A DNA stretch of 30,828 nucleotides. It comes from Mycogone perniciosa. Taxonomy: Eukaryota; Ascomycota; Sordariomycetes; Hypocreales; Hypocreaceae. How positions within the stretch are numbered: the stretch's first letter is position 1; every line of letters starts with the position of its first letter. A program made the position numbers and the translations under genes. Location: assembly GCA_025331125.1 (NCBI GenBank), contig JAOALB010000282.1, positions 1-30,828 on the forward strand. The letters run 5' to 3'. The notes beneath the pieces are model-generated. The model saw only the letters and a program-made list of their open reading frames with translations, was not told the DNA's origin and did not search any database. Below, one piece after another: positions 1-10,500 of this stretch.

Positions 1-76
1 TCTCTAGAGCGTGATGTGGGATAAGGAATGCATAATAGTAGTTAATGTCGCGTGCTGGCACAGCAAAATTTCCAAA

Positions 77-526
77 TTACTGTAACCTTTGACGCTTCAG
101 CGGCTGCTTCATTGTATCATCTACGCGCGTCCGTTTTCGATGGTCACTTGTGCCAAAGTATGCGTCAAGTTTTTGCTGTCTAATTAGCCGTTCAAGAGTA
201 AAAGGCGAACCACTAATGTGGCAGATAGATGACGAGCCTTCTTGTAGACTGATTTCAAGCTGGTGTTGTTGGCTCGGTAAATGAAATGCTACCCTTTGAC
301 GAAAGTTCCCGTCATCATTTATCATCACATGAGGAAACACTTGAAAATTATCAGGCAGTGTTCGTCCTTGGCATCTGAAAGAAGCACAGGCATGATGTAG
401 CTGACGCATGAACGCATCGAATTCTGCTGTTCCCGCTCGCAGGCGACATAGAATGTAGCCTACGCCTTCGTAATTGCCAGATACGAGCTGGGGTGGATGA
501 GTCGGGTCTAACTCAAAAAGGAACAA
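77..526 (-). CDS. Unrecognised ORF, 149 codons, possibly the 3' part of a decayed gene
   Basis: An open frame of 149 codons that I do not recognise. It begins MFLFELDPTHPP and ends in a basic tail (KRTRV followed by KRQRLQ) that could be a nuclear localisation signal. No catalytic motif, signal peptide or membrane segment is visible. The same frame stays open upstream of the first ATG for several codons, to about position 560. It abuts the end of the frame at 538-954 on the same strand with only about 12 bp between them. I therefore suspect that it and the ORFs up to about 1157 are pieces of one gene split by frameshifts or short introns. Composition here is ordinary, unlike the AT-rich core of the window. 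It could also be a chance ORF. Confidence 0.3.
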   Translation of the reverse strand: MFLFELDPTHPPQLVSGNYEGVGYILCRLRAGTAEFDAFMRQLHHACASFRCQGRTLPDNFQVFPHVMINDDGNFRQRVAFHLPSQQHQLEISLQEGSSSICHISGSPFTLERLIRQQKLDAYFGTSDHRKRTRVDDTMKQPLKRQRLQ

Positions 527-537
527 CTTAGTTTCAA

Positions 538-1157
538 TTAATATGCAGAGGATACTGATCTCTTATATCTGGTCAGAATGTCATCGCAGATTAGAGTGCC
601 ATAATTAATCTCTTCGCTATCCGGCCGAAGCATCTTGCAAAACTTTACTCGTTTTCGACCGCCCATAATGATACAAGCGTAATCTCTTTCACATCCGTAA
701 GCTATCCAGGTCTGAAGCTGGTTGAGAATGTAGAAAACTCCGAAACACGAGGACGCAAATGAACCTGTATTGGAGAATCTGTGGCTCAAGTTCAGACTTC
801 TTGCCGACAGAATGTCGAAGTAGTTTCTGGAGGTTTTAACGGCTGTGTTTTTGCGGTCCGAGTTCAAGAAGTGTATGTAAATTCTCCCAGAATAATGCAG
901 GGGTTTCCAGCCACTCTTTGAGATTTGCTTTAGTATCGTCTTGGGATACAGCATTCTGGTTGGTAAGTTCAGGCAAGTCGATGTTGATAGACCCCTTTGC
1001 CGGTTGATTTAGGCAAGTCGATGTCGACAATTTCTTCAGTAGGTTCAGGCAGTTCGTCCTCGACAGCTTCAGGATCGTTGATATAGTTTCTGTCGTAGTT
1101 GCTGCCATTAGAATCTCCAGTAACGTAGACGTCGTAAATTTTAGTAGTCTCAGACAC
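538..1157 (-). pseudogene. Decayed minus-strand gene pieces of unknown function
   Basis: Three overlapping minus-strand frames follow one another. A 5' piece (1157 down to about 1000) begins MSETTKIYDVYV and has an acidic segment, EDELPEPTEEIVDIDLPK. A second frame carries on with the related segment SINIDLPELT and runs to about 836. A third frame (954-538) ends RYKRSVSSAY. The acidic motif appears in two frames on either side of about position 1000, which suggests one gene with a frameshift there. No known domain is recognised. The piece at 77-526 may be its downstream continuation. Alternative: unrelated chance ORFs. Confidence 0.25.
968..1065 (-). repeat. Three copies of a 22-bp imperfect repeat
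   Basis: Units at 968-989, 1008-1029 and 1044-1065 share the pattern TTCAGGCA(A/G)TCG.(T/C)..TCGACA on the plus strand, spaced 36-40 bp apart. On the minus strand they encode variants of an acidic (D/E)-x-(D/E)-L-P-x motif. The first and second copies lie in different reading frames, which hints at a frameshift between them. Confidence 0.45.
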
Positions 1158-1417
1158 AAATAGAGATAAGTAAAGAACAAGTAACCCTTAAAAAAATTAG
1201 ACACTATCTTTACTTTGCGTTAAAAATGTACTAAAGCAATCCTCTGGAGGATAACGCTGCAAGAAGCGGATAATACCGTTTAACGTGTCGTCGTAATACT
1301 TCATAATTGGCAGGAATATGTAGTATAAGTAATTGCCACGCAACATGGTGAGAAAGAAAAACTAAAGGTTAAGGGACAAGTAACTGGGGTTCTCAAAAAG
1401 TGGAGTCAAGAATAAAT

Positions 1418-1503
1418 AGGACCCACAGCGCTATGCCCAACGTAATTTCATAATAGACGTACATCAGTTTTGGAATTTCTTTGGGCATAGCGCTGTGGGT
1501 CCT
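1418..1503. repeat. Perfect 23-bp inverted repeat with a 40-bp loop
   Basis: The arm at 1418-1440 (AGGACCCACAGCGC...) is the exact reverse complement of the arm at 1481-1503 (...GCGCTGTGGGTCCT), separated by 1441-1480. The arms are GC-rich in an otherwise AT-rich stretch. No target-site duplication is evident next to the arms (TAAAT on the left, GTAAC on the right), so a complete MITE is not demonstrated. Candidates are a strong RNA or DNA hairpin, a collapsed terminal-inverted-repeat element, or a hairpin ncRNA precursor. Confidence 0.85.
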
Positions 1504-2377
1504 GTAACGCCACGGGTGCCTTAGTGTTTCCAGCCATTGAGAAATATCGCTAAGTAGTAGTTAAGCACCTATTTTAGTGGTAAGATTTCAGTGCCAGAAA
1601 GAAACCTAAAAAAAATATATATATTAATATAGAGTAGATTGCGAGTGGCTCTATTGATAGGTATATTCTAGCAGAACATACTCGCCCCCATCAGACTCTA
1701 TTATCTAATAATTTCTTAATCTGCCAGTGCCTGATATTTTGGAGATTCTTGTAAGTTAATAGAACCCGAGTAACTGCATAGAATTACATCGCTATAAATA
1801 CAAATAACATTAGCAACCCTATAGTAAATTATCCTGGTCGACTTTTTCTTTACCCAATTTAAGGGTTATTAGTTGCCTTATTTTCACACTGCGACTTATA
1901 TCCTACTAGTTATAGACTCACAGCTATATCGCCATATATCATAAACTTAATTTAGGTAAGATCCTCGAGGCAGGAATAACACTCCCTCTTATTACCAGTT
2001 ATACTATTGTATATGCTTTCTGGAAAGTTAAACTCAAGTCACGGTGGCGTCAGGGCATTGCTTATGGAAATCAAGGCGTAATTCTTAGCTCTTTTACTTT
2101 CCTCCCTATTGCACTCCTGAGGAGATGAAGTTCTATGTTCTTCTGAAGGAACGTGGCCGTGGTGAGATTTCTTTTCTTTATACAATAATCAGTATGTCTC
2201 CTCCGCATCTTGTTTCAATTGCTGTAGGGAGCTGAACAGTTTCAAAATACCTGATTCAGAACGCGTATCCCCAATCTGCAGCGGCGGTCTAAACACCTTA
2301 GAAACAGCATCCTCACCGAGTATCAATGGAAAAAAAACTGCCAGTCATGTCCTTGAACGATGAGGCCAGCTAGAAAC
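1504..2377. other. AT-rich stretch with no gene seen
   Basis: No credible ORF, RNA gene or repeat is visible. Short runs such as TATATATATTAATATA (near 1615) and many in-frame stops suggest an old decayed sequence. I cannot say what it was. Confidence 0.4.
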
Positions 2378-3219
2378 TCAATTGTGGGTGGATGATTGAC
2401 CCCCCAACGTAGGCTTCCCCACTGGGCCGAGCGCCATGTGGCAATCTGGAGCAAGGCGGCATCGTACTATTCTCCATGGCGTTTCGTTGCGATAGATATT
2501 GCAATCGGATGTTTTCTTAAGGCTCTCCAATTGGTATGATTGGCGGAGTCCCCCCAGATGTTGACTACGAATAGTGTCGATGATGTCCTGCTCCTCAGAT
2601 CGCTTTGGACGAATGCTGAGACAAAAATCAACCATGCACAGCGCGTTTTTTTGTATGTATTCCTGGAGCAGCCCAACAGCAGTGCTGCTATATAATTAGC
2701 GAACGAGCAAGAAGAGCACAAGAGATCGGACTACACCAATATTCGGAGTCGAGACAACCACCGTTGTTTGAGTCATCCTCCAACACCCAATCTAGAACTA
2801 GTGCATGAACGCACGCATTCCAGGAAGACTCTCCTTTGCCATCAGGGTAGCATTTGCTGGCCTGACTCAAAATGTGATGAACAAGACAGCGTTGAGGATA
2901 TCGGCGAGCAGCTGTATCTGCGTTATCACAGAAGAAGAACCCAGGGGGCTCGAGATCCCCAAACTGTGACCTGTCAGCAAGGCCTCGGAAATGTCACAGC
3001 CTATAAAGCACACGTCGTCTTTGAGCCTCATCGACGAGATCCTATCCCCATTGTAGATACGTTTCCGGTCTCGGCAAAGAGCCTGGAGCAATGGAGGTTG
3101 AGGGTCAAACGCGAAGTTGGCCTGGCGGAAACCCGTCCGCTGGCACCACCTTCACCCACAGCTACATTATGACTCACACCACAGTTTACTATGGATAACT
3201 TTGAATGCATACCTGCCAC
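2378..3219. other. Region of unrecognised ORFs on both strands
   Basis: Overlapping frames occur on both strands. On the minus strand there are frames at 2378-2635, 2467-2721, 2867-3091 and 3028-3219. On the plus strand there is one of 134 codons at 2768-3172 that begins MSHPPTPNLEL. None carries a motif I recognise. The minus-strand series (for example ...SSVITQIQLLADILNAVLF at 2867-3091) looks slightly more protein-like and could be the remains of a single decayed gene. Composition is normal, so heavy RIP is not the explanation for the broken frames. I cannot choose the coding strand with confidence. Confidence 0.2.
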
Positions 3220-4945
3220 ATTATATCTTCTAGATGCATATTATAGACATTTCCAACTTGTCAAGTCCACGGGTGGATCCACACCCGCGTTCGGCATCAT
3301 AGCCCAACACTGTGGTTCACGACCACCACCAAGCTATCACGACTAGACCTGGGCACACAACACCCTACCACAGGGGTCAGACTCAACGAATACCCAATGG
3401 TGATGTAAATGACGACGCAGTTGATGGTGCGAGACATACCAAGTGACTAGAACCAGGGGTGGCTATGTATTTCTGTTGTTGTCAGTCAAATGGCCACGAT
3501 GCTTCATATTAGGATGGTTAGACCCTTTCTACCAGATATCCCACCAGGGGAGACCCCCTCCTCGCACTTGGACCCTCAGGAGGCAAGGACTTCCAGAAAC
3601 TAGTGGAGGAGACGAACCCTTACGGCCCCCCCTTAACTGATTCAGATTGACACCTCACAATTGACCCTCTTTCATTTGTAAATTGAAATTTAGCGAACGG
3701 TGGCCTTGAGCTGCTGGCTTCTAACGTCCTATTGCCCAGATGAGGGTTCATGTAACCAGTTTACTTAGTAGACGCAAATAATAAACAAACACATGCTTCT
3801 CATGTCGGATAACGTCGGTCTAGTTGTTGGAATAAGCAAAAATGTGTATGCAAGGGAACCTGTGATCTGACGTGAGGTGAAACAGAACGCGCGGCGTTCT
3901 GCTTCTATGATAAAATGGCGGGAGGAGAATCCAAGGAAGAGGAGGAGCAATGCACAGGACATGGAACAATTGAGTGGAATTCTGGCGCCTGATCTTCGTG
4001 ATGTGAACAAGCTGACTAAGTTTTCCAACCTCTCAGGCCCGGCTATTATACATATACATATTACTTGGGATATGACACCTGCATCAACATATAACCTGAA
4101 TTGAGATGTCTTACCTAATTAAAGCTGAGGTCCCCAAAACTTTTTGGCCAGATAAGTTCGCAGGGTTCTGCCTTGCGATGCCTCTGCCCAATAGAGGATT
4201 GGTCTCAATGCGGCGAGGTGAACGTCAAATAGTACAGCATTAGGCTTGAGTTCATGATGAAAAGCCCCTACCACATTTCATGATACAGCTCGTGTTATAT
4301 GTACTATGACATGTACAAAGAACAGTTATGAAGTAGGTGATGACGTAGTGAGTCGCAGCTGTCGAAGCTTTGGCATACGACAGTTGAGGGATCGTGACCA
4401 ACATCGGCCATACTTTTTCTGAGCTTCTTTTTCCTTTTTTACCAAAACTCAGAGAAAGCTACTCAATGCTTCCATCATTTCTTATTTGCATTTTTGCAGG
4501 CTCTTTTGAGCGCTATGTGCTCCTATTGCTGTCTTGCACCTCAACTAATACCGCGTTCTCTAGCCTAACAAGGGTAGTAAACAAGCATGTCAACTGCATC
4601 GTGGCTTCTGCTTTCTCAACATCCGCTGTGGAGCTTTTACTGCTTTATTGGGTTTTCGTCGGGACATCTCAACCTCTGTGTTGCTCATCACTAGCACACT
4701 AGACCATTTTCTTAGCTTTTCCTGCAACGAAGATTCGACGTCTATCCATCGTAATGCGCTGGAAATTGTTGGGCACTTGAATGCACGGCATCTCCATAAT
4801 GCTTATTGAATCTTGTTATCTACGGCCGAGGTCTTGTTTTGCTTTTTCTGCAGAGAACAGACAACCTATCTAGGCGCAGCAGGATTTCCAGCGGATCAGA
4901 CGATATTTGAGAAGTATGTACGGAGTATGTACCACATCTCCAACA
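3220..4945. other. Stretch with no recognisable gene
   Basis: Only short frames occur here: plus strand at 3443-3640, 3877-4104 and 4394-4702, minus strand at 3765-4028. The frame at 3877-4104 has a basic segment, REENPRKRRSNAQ, followed by ILAPDLRDVNKLTKF. It is the most protein-like of the group, but I do not recognise it. The others look like chance frames. No tRNA, rRNA or strong repeat was noticed. Confidence 0.3.
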
Positions 4946-5520
4946 ATGGCGCCAAATCTTGCACTCGCCCAGCGACGCTTGATCGAGGACGCAATCTATG
5001 CTAGGCTACAAGGCGATCAAGTGCCTACTGATAACAATCTAGCCAAGCTGGCCAACTCCACTGCCCGTACAGTACGCCACAACCGATCGAACGTCTTTCA
5101 CTGTAGAACAACCAAAGCACCATCAAATGGTGCCGGCCGACCTAAGACTATTACTAATAATATATTAACTGCGCTCTGTAACTAGCTTGCCTTAACCCCT
5201 TGTATACGTTTTAAGGATATGGTCGTTTTCCTTTGGAAGGAATTCGATGTTAATGTGATACGTTTTAGTATAAGTAGAGCCTTAAAGGGTGCGGACTATA
5301 CGAAGAATGTCGCATAGAACGTTGCGAAAGAGCGAAACCTATATCTGCAAGCCGAACATATATATAAAATATCTTGTTTCCGTTCCTACTAGATGGTTTT
5401 TATGGATGAGAGTGGGCGCGATAAGGGTATTGGGACTAAGCGCAAGGGCTAGGCTCCCCGGGAAAAGACGCCTGTTTAAGTGAAGCGATTTCACCGAGGT
5501 CTAGAATGCATGAGGCTAAC
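4946..5520 (+). pseudogene. Tc1/mariner-type (DDE_3-like) transposase, truncated and frameshifted
   Basis: Remnant of a Tc1/mariner/IS630-superfamily transposase. The frame beginning ATG at 4946 encodes MAPNLALAQRRLIEDAI, then a helix-turn-helix-like stretch and the linker APSNGAGRPKTIT. It stops at 5183-5185. In other frames the sequence continues with FKDMVVFLWKEFDVNV (about 5212-5260), FSISRALKGADYTK (about 5263-5305) and MVFMDESGRDKGIGTKRKG (about 5392-5450). The Asp of the FMDESG block would be the first catalytic Asp of the DDE/D triad. The second and third acidic residues are missing because similarity fades after about 5520. At least one frameshift and several stops (for example TAG in KRKG*AP) show that it is dead. 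No terminal inverted repeats or TA duplication could be assigned. Recognition is by familiarity with the family, not by a search. Confidence 0.75.
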
Positions 5521-6002
5521 GGACCTAAAGCTGCGGCATCGCTTAAATCATCGAGAACCTTTAGCCAATACATCACGTGATTGTACAAGTGACTGACATT
5601 AGCGCTGATCCTCTAGTTAGACCAGGCTAATACATCCTTATCGTGCTGACCCGGTACTGAATTGTACCCCTCTTCCCTTGCAGTTGTCGATGTAAATGTT
5701 AACTTTTCATTTGACTGATATACATTTATTCCCAGCTCCTTCAGCTACAATTTTTTTTTAAAAAAAAAAAAAAAACTATTAATATCTAGATATACTGATT
5801 GTCTATTGAGAGAATAAGAAACTGTAGATGGCTAGGTAGTAGGTTAGCTGCTGGATACCCCGCTTTCAAAATATAAGATAATCTCGACCCTCCACAAACC
5901 ATGCATCTATAACTTTAGCGACTGAACCTAGTGAGAACTTTGCCTAGTTTATCAGAGAGAGATCTTGCACCTTAGTCCGCCTCTAATAAACCGTCTAGAG
6001 AG
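5521..6002. other. Spacer upstream of the NLR relic, with a T9A16 tract
   Basis: No gene is seen. A T9 run followed directly by A16 (5751-5775) forms a simple hairpin-capable homopolymer tract, which could be the poly(A) scar of an old insertion. The promoter of the NLR-like gene should lie in this interval, but no convincing core elements can be named. Confidence 0.35.
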
Positions 6003-6421
6003 ATACCGAACCTTAACAATTACATAGTCGGCTGGATCTATGCTATTACGACCAAATATATTGCTGCCCAAGCTGTCCTCGACGAAAAGTATAAAGGGCT
6101 AGAGAAAGTCTCTATGAACGATAATAACGATTATACATTAGGCAAAATTAGGAAGCATAATATTATTATCGCCGTCTTGCCTGGTAAAGAGTATAGTATA
6201 TCCTTTGCAGTATATGTAGCGATAAATATAATATATAGTTTCTCTAACGTTAGAATCGGATTGATAGTTAGTATTGGTAGAGGCGCGCCTAGTTGAAAGC
6301 ACAATATTCGCTTAGGAGATGTGGTGGTTAGCTCTCTAGGCGGCAGTAACAGTAGTATATTCCAGTTCAACTTCGGCAAAACCATACAAGGGCAGAGCTT
6401 CCAAACAACAGGGTTCCTAAA
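6003..6421 (+). pseudogene. NLR-like PNP_UDP-NACHT-ankyrin gene, segment 1 (phosphorylase-like N-terminus)
   Basis: N-terminal part of a fungal NLR-like protein with a purine/uridine-phosphorylase-like (PNP_UDP, MTA/SAH-nucleosidase fold) domain. In one frame from 6006 it reads NYIVGWIYAITTKYIAAQAV, then NDNNDYTLGKI, HNIIIAVLPGKEYSIS and VRIGLIVSIGRGAPS. These are the usual opening blocks of this domain, including the Gly-rich GIGGGAP-like motif. A TGA at 6294-6296 interrupts it, after which RLGDVVVSS and FGKTIQGQSFQTTGF continue in the same frame. The start is inferred to be ATA at 6003-6005, a likely RIP change of ATG; no upstream ATG fits better. The frame breaks at 6421 where retrotransposon element 1 begins and resumes at 14115. 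In such proteins the domain is thought to act as an effector in allorecognition or immunity-like responses. This copy cannot be functional. Confidence 0.85.
6417..6421. repeat. Target-site duplication CTAAA (left)
   Basis: CTAAA directly precedes the element 1 terminus and is repeated at 14110-14114 directly after it. Removing the element and one copy joins two codon-aligned parts of the PNP domain. Confidence 0.9.
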
Positions 6422-6798
6422 TGTGACGATCCGGGTTGATTCTTAATAGTTAAACCAAGGTTCGCGGGATTTATGTTAACAGAGAGGTCAGGGATAAATA
6501 CTGAGCAGGGTAATATAGTCACGATTCTATAGAATAGGCGGTTCTAGTGAATATAATTATTAACGACTGTCTAAGTAACTATATTAAATAAGTGATAAGC
6601 CAGTTATATATATATAAAGGAGAGTTATAACAATTATTAGGGAATATAGCTATATTCCTGATAATTTAAGGTTTGTAATTACTTATATATATCCCTAATT
6701 ACCAGCGATTCGGTATATACCCTAGTAATTATATTCCTATTGGCCTGTTATTCCGACATTCCTCTAGACCCACGCCTTAGCCTAATCGGGTCGTAATA
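6422..6798 (-). repeat. Element 1 LTR (3' LTR in element orientation)
   Basis: 377 bp, same length as its partner at 13733-14109. Its outer end at 6422 keeps TGTGACGATCCGGG. Its inner end has drifted (GTCGTGACA in the partner, GTCGTAATA here). Differences between the two LTRs are mostly G-to-A or C-to-T. Confidence 0.9.
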
Positions 6799-6803
6799 CA
6801 ATA

Positions 6804-6814
6804 TCCCCCTCCCG
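6804..6814 (-). other. Polypurine tract of element 1
   Basis: On the minus strand the sequence CGGGAGGGGGA lies immediately inside the 3' LTR. It matches GGGAGGGGG at the same place in element 2. This is the expected plus-strand primer site for reverse transcription. Confidence 0.75.
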
Positions 6815-7599
6815 TTAATCTTATCCCTAAAACCTATTATATAGCTATCCCCTTTCTTTATAAGTTTTCTTCCTTTTAATTTCTTTTCATTCCTATCTGA
6901 CTATACTTTATAGTATTGCAAAACAGCTAAAAGTTTCTAAACCTACTAAATCCTCGCAGAATCATACTGCAGCTATATTACTTATTAACACTATTAATAT
7001 CTTTATTATACCGTGTTTATTTTATAAAAAGCATAGCATTTCTTGCAAGATAGCTATAGGCTATTCTTATTATAAAGAGTGTACCTGTTAAGGCAAGATA
7101 TATAACGGAAATGGCATCTCCCTGGCAGCTAATATATACCCTCTTTAGTTTATTATAGGTTATCTTTAATATTTATAGTATATTGTTTAGCGGCTAAGAA
7201 GGAGTATATTAAAAATAAAGAGTGCGCTATTAAGTGTAAATTATTGGAATAGCAGTAGTAGATAATAGTATTAACTGCTTTAATAAATAAGCGTTTTGCG
7301 CGATTAAGTCGTTTTCGCGAGTAGCAGTTATAAATGCAGTCGCATAGGGTTAAGATATTGCGTTATAGCGCTAATTTATTAGACGAGTTAAATAAGTTTA
7401 AGTGCGCTAAGTTTAAGGCTATTATTAACGTCTAGTTTTCTGGCAGTATAGATATATTTAATTAAAACGCGATATTCAGTAACCCTTTACTAAAAGACTT
7501 AAACTTTAATAGAAATATTAAAGTTTTATTAAAGTATTCTTTAAATATTCTATAGCTTTTTAAAAGTTATATTCCTCTTTATAGTTTTTTTATTTAATT
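6815..7599. other. Element 1 region between integrase end and 3' LTR
   Basis: An untranslated-looking stretch, less AT-extreme than the pol region, with CpG-bearing words such as TTTTGCGCGATTAAGTCG near 7300. No ORF is seen. The corresponding region of element 2 is 23160-23930 and seems diverged. Confidence 0.4.
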
Positions 7600-10500
7600 A
7601 AATACTAGCGTTTATTATTTTTTACTTTTATAGCTTTAATTTCTTTAACTTTATATTCTTCTTTAACTGTTAAGACTTAAATTAAATCTATAATTAATTT
7701 ATTTTTTAATTTATTTTATAATACTTTTTTAAATAGTAAAATATAAAATACTAGGTAAATCTAAATACTATTTAATAGTATAAATTTATAAGTAACTTTT
7801 AAAATAATCTTTTTAATTAAATAAAGCTTAAATTTTTTAAAATTTAATTTATTGCTTAATTGTATTATTTTAATATTTACAGTCTTTTTTTTAGCGAATA
7901 ATAGTATAAATAAACCATATCTCCCTCTTTAAAGATTAATCCTTTTAATTTATATTTATTAATATATTTCTTTATTTTTTTTATATAAAGTAAAGGTATA
8001 TTCATATTTCTTTATATAACTGCTTTATGTCTTTAACTTTAATTTATATTTTATTAATATATAGGCCTTTCCTTAATACTTAATATATATCTAGCGTAAA
8101 GCTATAGTTAATATATATAAGGCTAAGTCTAATTAACTTTAAAATATTATTATTATAAGATATCTATATAATTAATAATTTTTCTATTTAATTATTTTAA
8201 TTAAAGTTAATATAATATCTTAAATAAACTTTAATAACCTAGTTAATATATTTTATCTATTTATTTATCTATAGGTAGTATATAATACTAAGCTTATAAT
8301 TTATACTTAACTAGTTTATAAATATTTACTAGAATTTAAATGTAAAGGTTAATCTTTAATTAAAAATAATTTTAGTTAAAATTATATAATTAACTGCAAT
8401 AAATTATAAGAATATATAAGCTAATATTTTTATATTTACTACTTTTTTATATAAAAGGAAATAAAAGTATTTAATAAATTAGTCTATAATTATTAAAATA
8501 TTATTATATTTAATCTTTAATATTAATTTAATAAATAATAATAATTTAATCATAAAATCCACTAAAATTAATTCTTATAATTGCTTTAATATTAATAAAG
8601 GTTAAAGTTTACTATATAATTTATATTTTAAGGTTTTAATTATTCTATAAGTTATATAGTAAGAAATAATATTTTATATAACTTTTTTAAGCCCTTAAAA
8701 CTTAAAGTACCTTTAAACTTATTTATAAGTCTTATAAATACCTTTATATTTATATACTAGGTATTAATAAATTTCTATAACTATATTTTTCTAAAGTTTA
8801 TTTAAAGTCTAGATTTCTTTATTTTATTATTAAATTCCTTTATTATTAAACTTTAAATCTTTTAAAAATCTATTATTATTTTAAATAATATAATATTTTT
8901 TAATATATTAAACTATAGTATTATTATTAAATACTTTATATATAGCTTAAAGTGCTATTTATTAATAATATCCTTTAAAGGTTTATTTTAAAACCTGCCT
9001 AATATACTTAATCTTTCTTTAATTATAGTCAGCTTATCTGCTAAATATATCTGCTTATTTATTTTTAAATCTTTTCTAGTAAATTAAAATATAGTTAAAT
9101 TTTAAAAGGTATTTTATATAATAGATCTGCCTTTTAAAGAGTTATTAAACTATTATAAAGTATATAATATTCTTATAGTTAATATATATTTTAACTTTAT
9201 ATATTCCTTTTAGTAAATAGTATTATTATTCTTTAAATGCAAGAATAATAGTAAAGAATTCTTTATTATATATTAAATAGTTTAATTCTGCACTATATAA
9301 TGCTTTAAAGTAAAAGGCAATAAAGTATAGTTTACTATTTTTGTCTTTATAATTAAATTAAGCTTTTACAGTAAAGTTAAAAGTATTTATTGTAATTTTT
9401 ATTTCTTTAAATAGGTTAAAGGTAATAAATATAAATTGTTTTAAAATAAACTATTTAAGTTTATTAAAGGCTTCTTATATATTTAATACCTATAAAAACT
9501 TTTAATTCTTTTTAATAAATTTATAAAGAATTTATATAATACTTTTATAGCTTTTAATAAATTATTAATAATAGTTAATAAGTTTTAAAAAGTTTTAAAC
9601 TTCTTTAACTATTATAAATATAGGCTAATCTTTTACTGCTTATACTTTTAATAAATTTATATAAACTTCTTTAAAGGTAATAATATACTTTAAAAAGGTA
9701 ATTTCTTATATATAAAACTTGCATTTCTTTAATTCTATAAGTAATTTAATATTTTATAGTATTTATAATACTTTATAGATATATACTTTATATTCTTTAA
9801 AGGTATCTAAAAAGATTAAAATATTATTTAAGTAAATAATTATAAAAATATTAAAGTACTCTTTTAATATATTATTAATTATTTTTTAAAATATTATAGG
9901 GGCGTTAATAAAATTGAAAGGTATAATAAAGTATTTAAATAAACTGTATTTAATTTAAAATGCAGTTATTTATTTATATCTTTCTTTAATTTAAATAAAG
10001 TTATAAGCGCCTTTAAAATTTAGCGCTATAAACTATTTCTTCCTATATAGTTTATCCTATAATTCTATAATTAATAGTAGTAGAGCTTTATTTTTAATAA
10101 TAGCTTTATTTAACTATTAATAGTCTATAATTAATTATAATTTACTTCTTTTCTTTAATATAAATATAATAGGATAGCCTACTTTTAATAAAAAGGGTTA
10201 AATATATACTTTAGCTAATATATTATTTAAATAATTATATAAGCTTTTAAGCTTTTTTTTATTTAGATTATAAATTTTATAAAAGGTAGTGTTTACTTTA
10301 TCTTTAAATTTAATTATATAATCCTATTAACTATATTTAAATAGCTTTATATTAAATATTTCTTTAAATAGCTTATTATATTTTTAGTATTTCTTAAGGA
10401 TACTTTATAGTTATTTTAATAATACTACTGTTTTAAGGCTTTTTATTTTAAGTATTTTATTAATATTATTAAATGCTTTCTATAAAAAAGTAATTATTTT

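Noticed and set aside
6131..6385. 84-codon minus-strand open frame
   Set aside because: Antisense shadow of the phosphorylase-like domain, which is recognisable on the plus strand.
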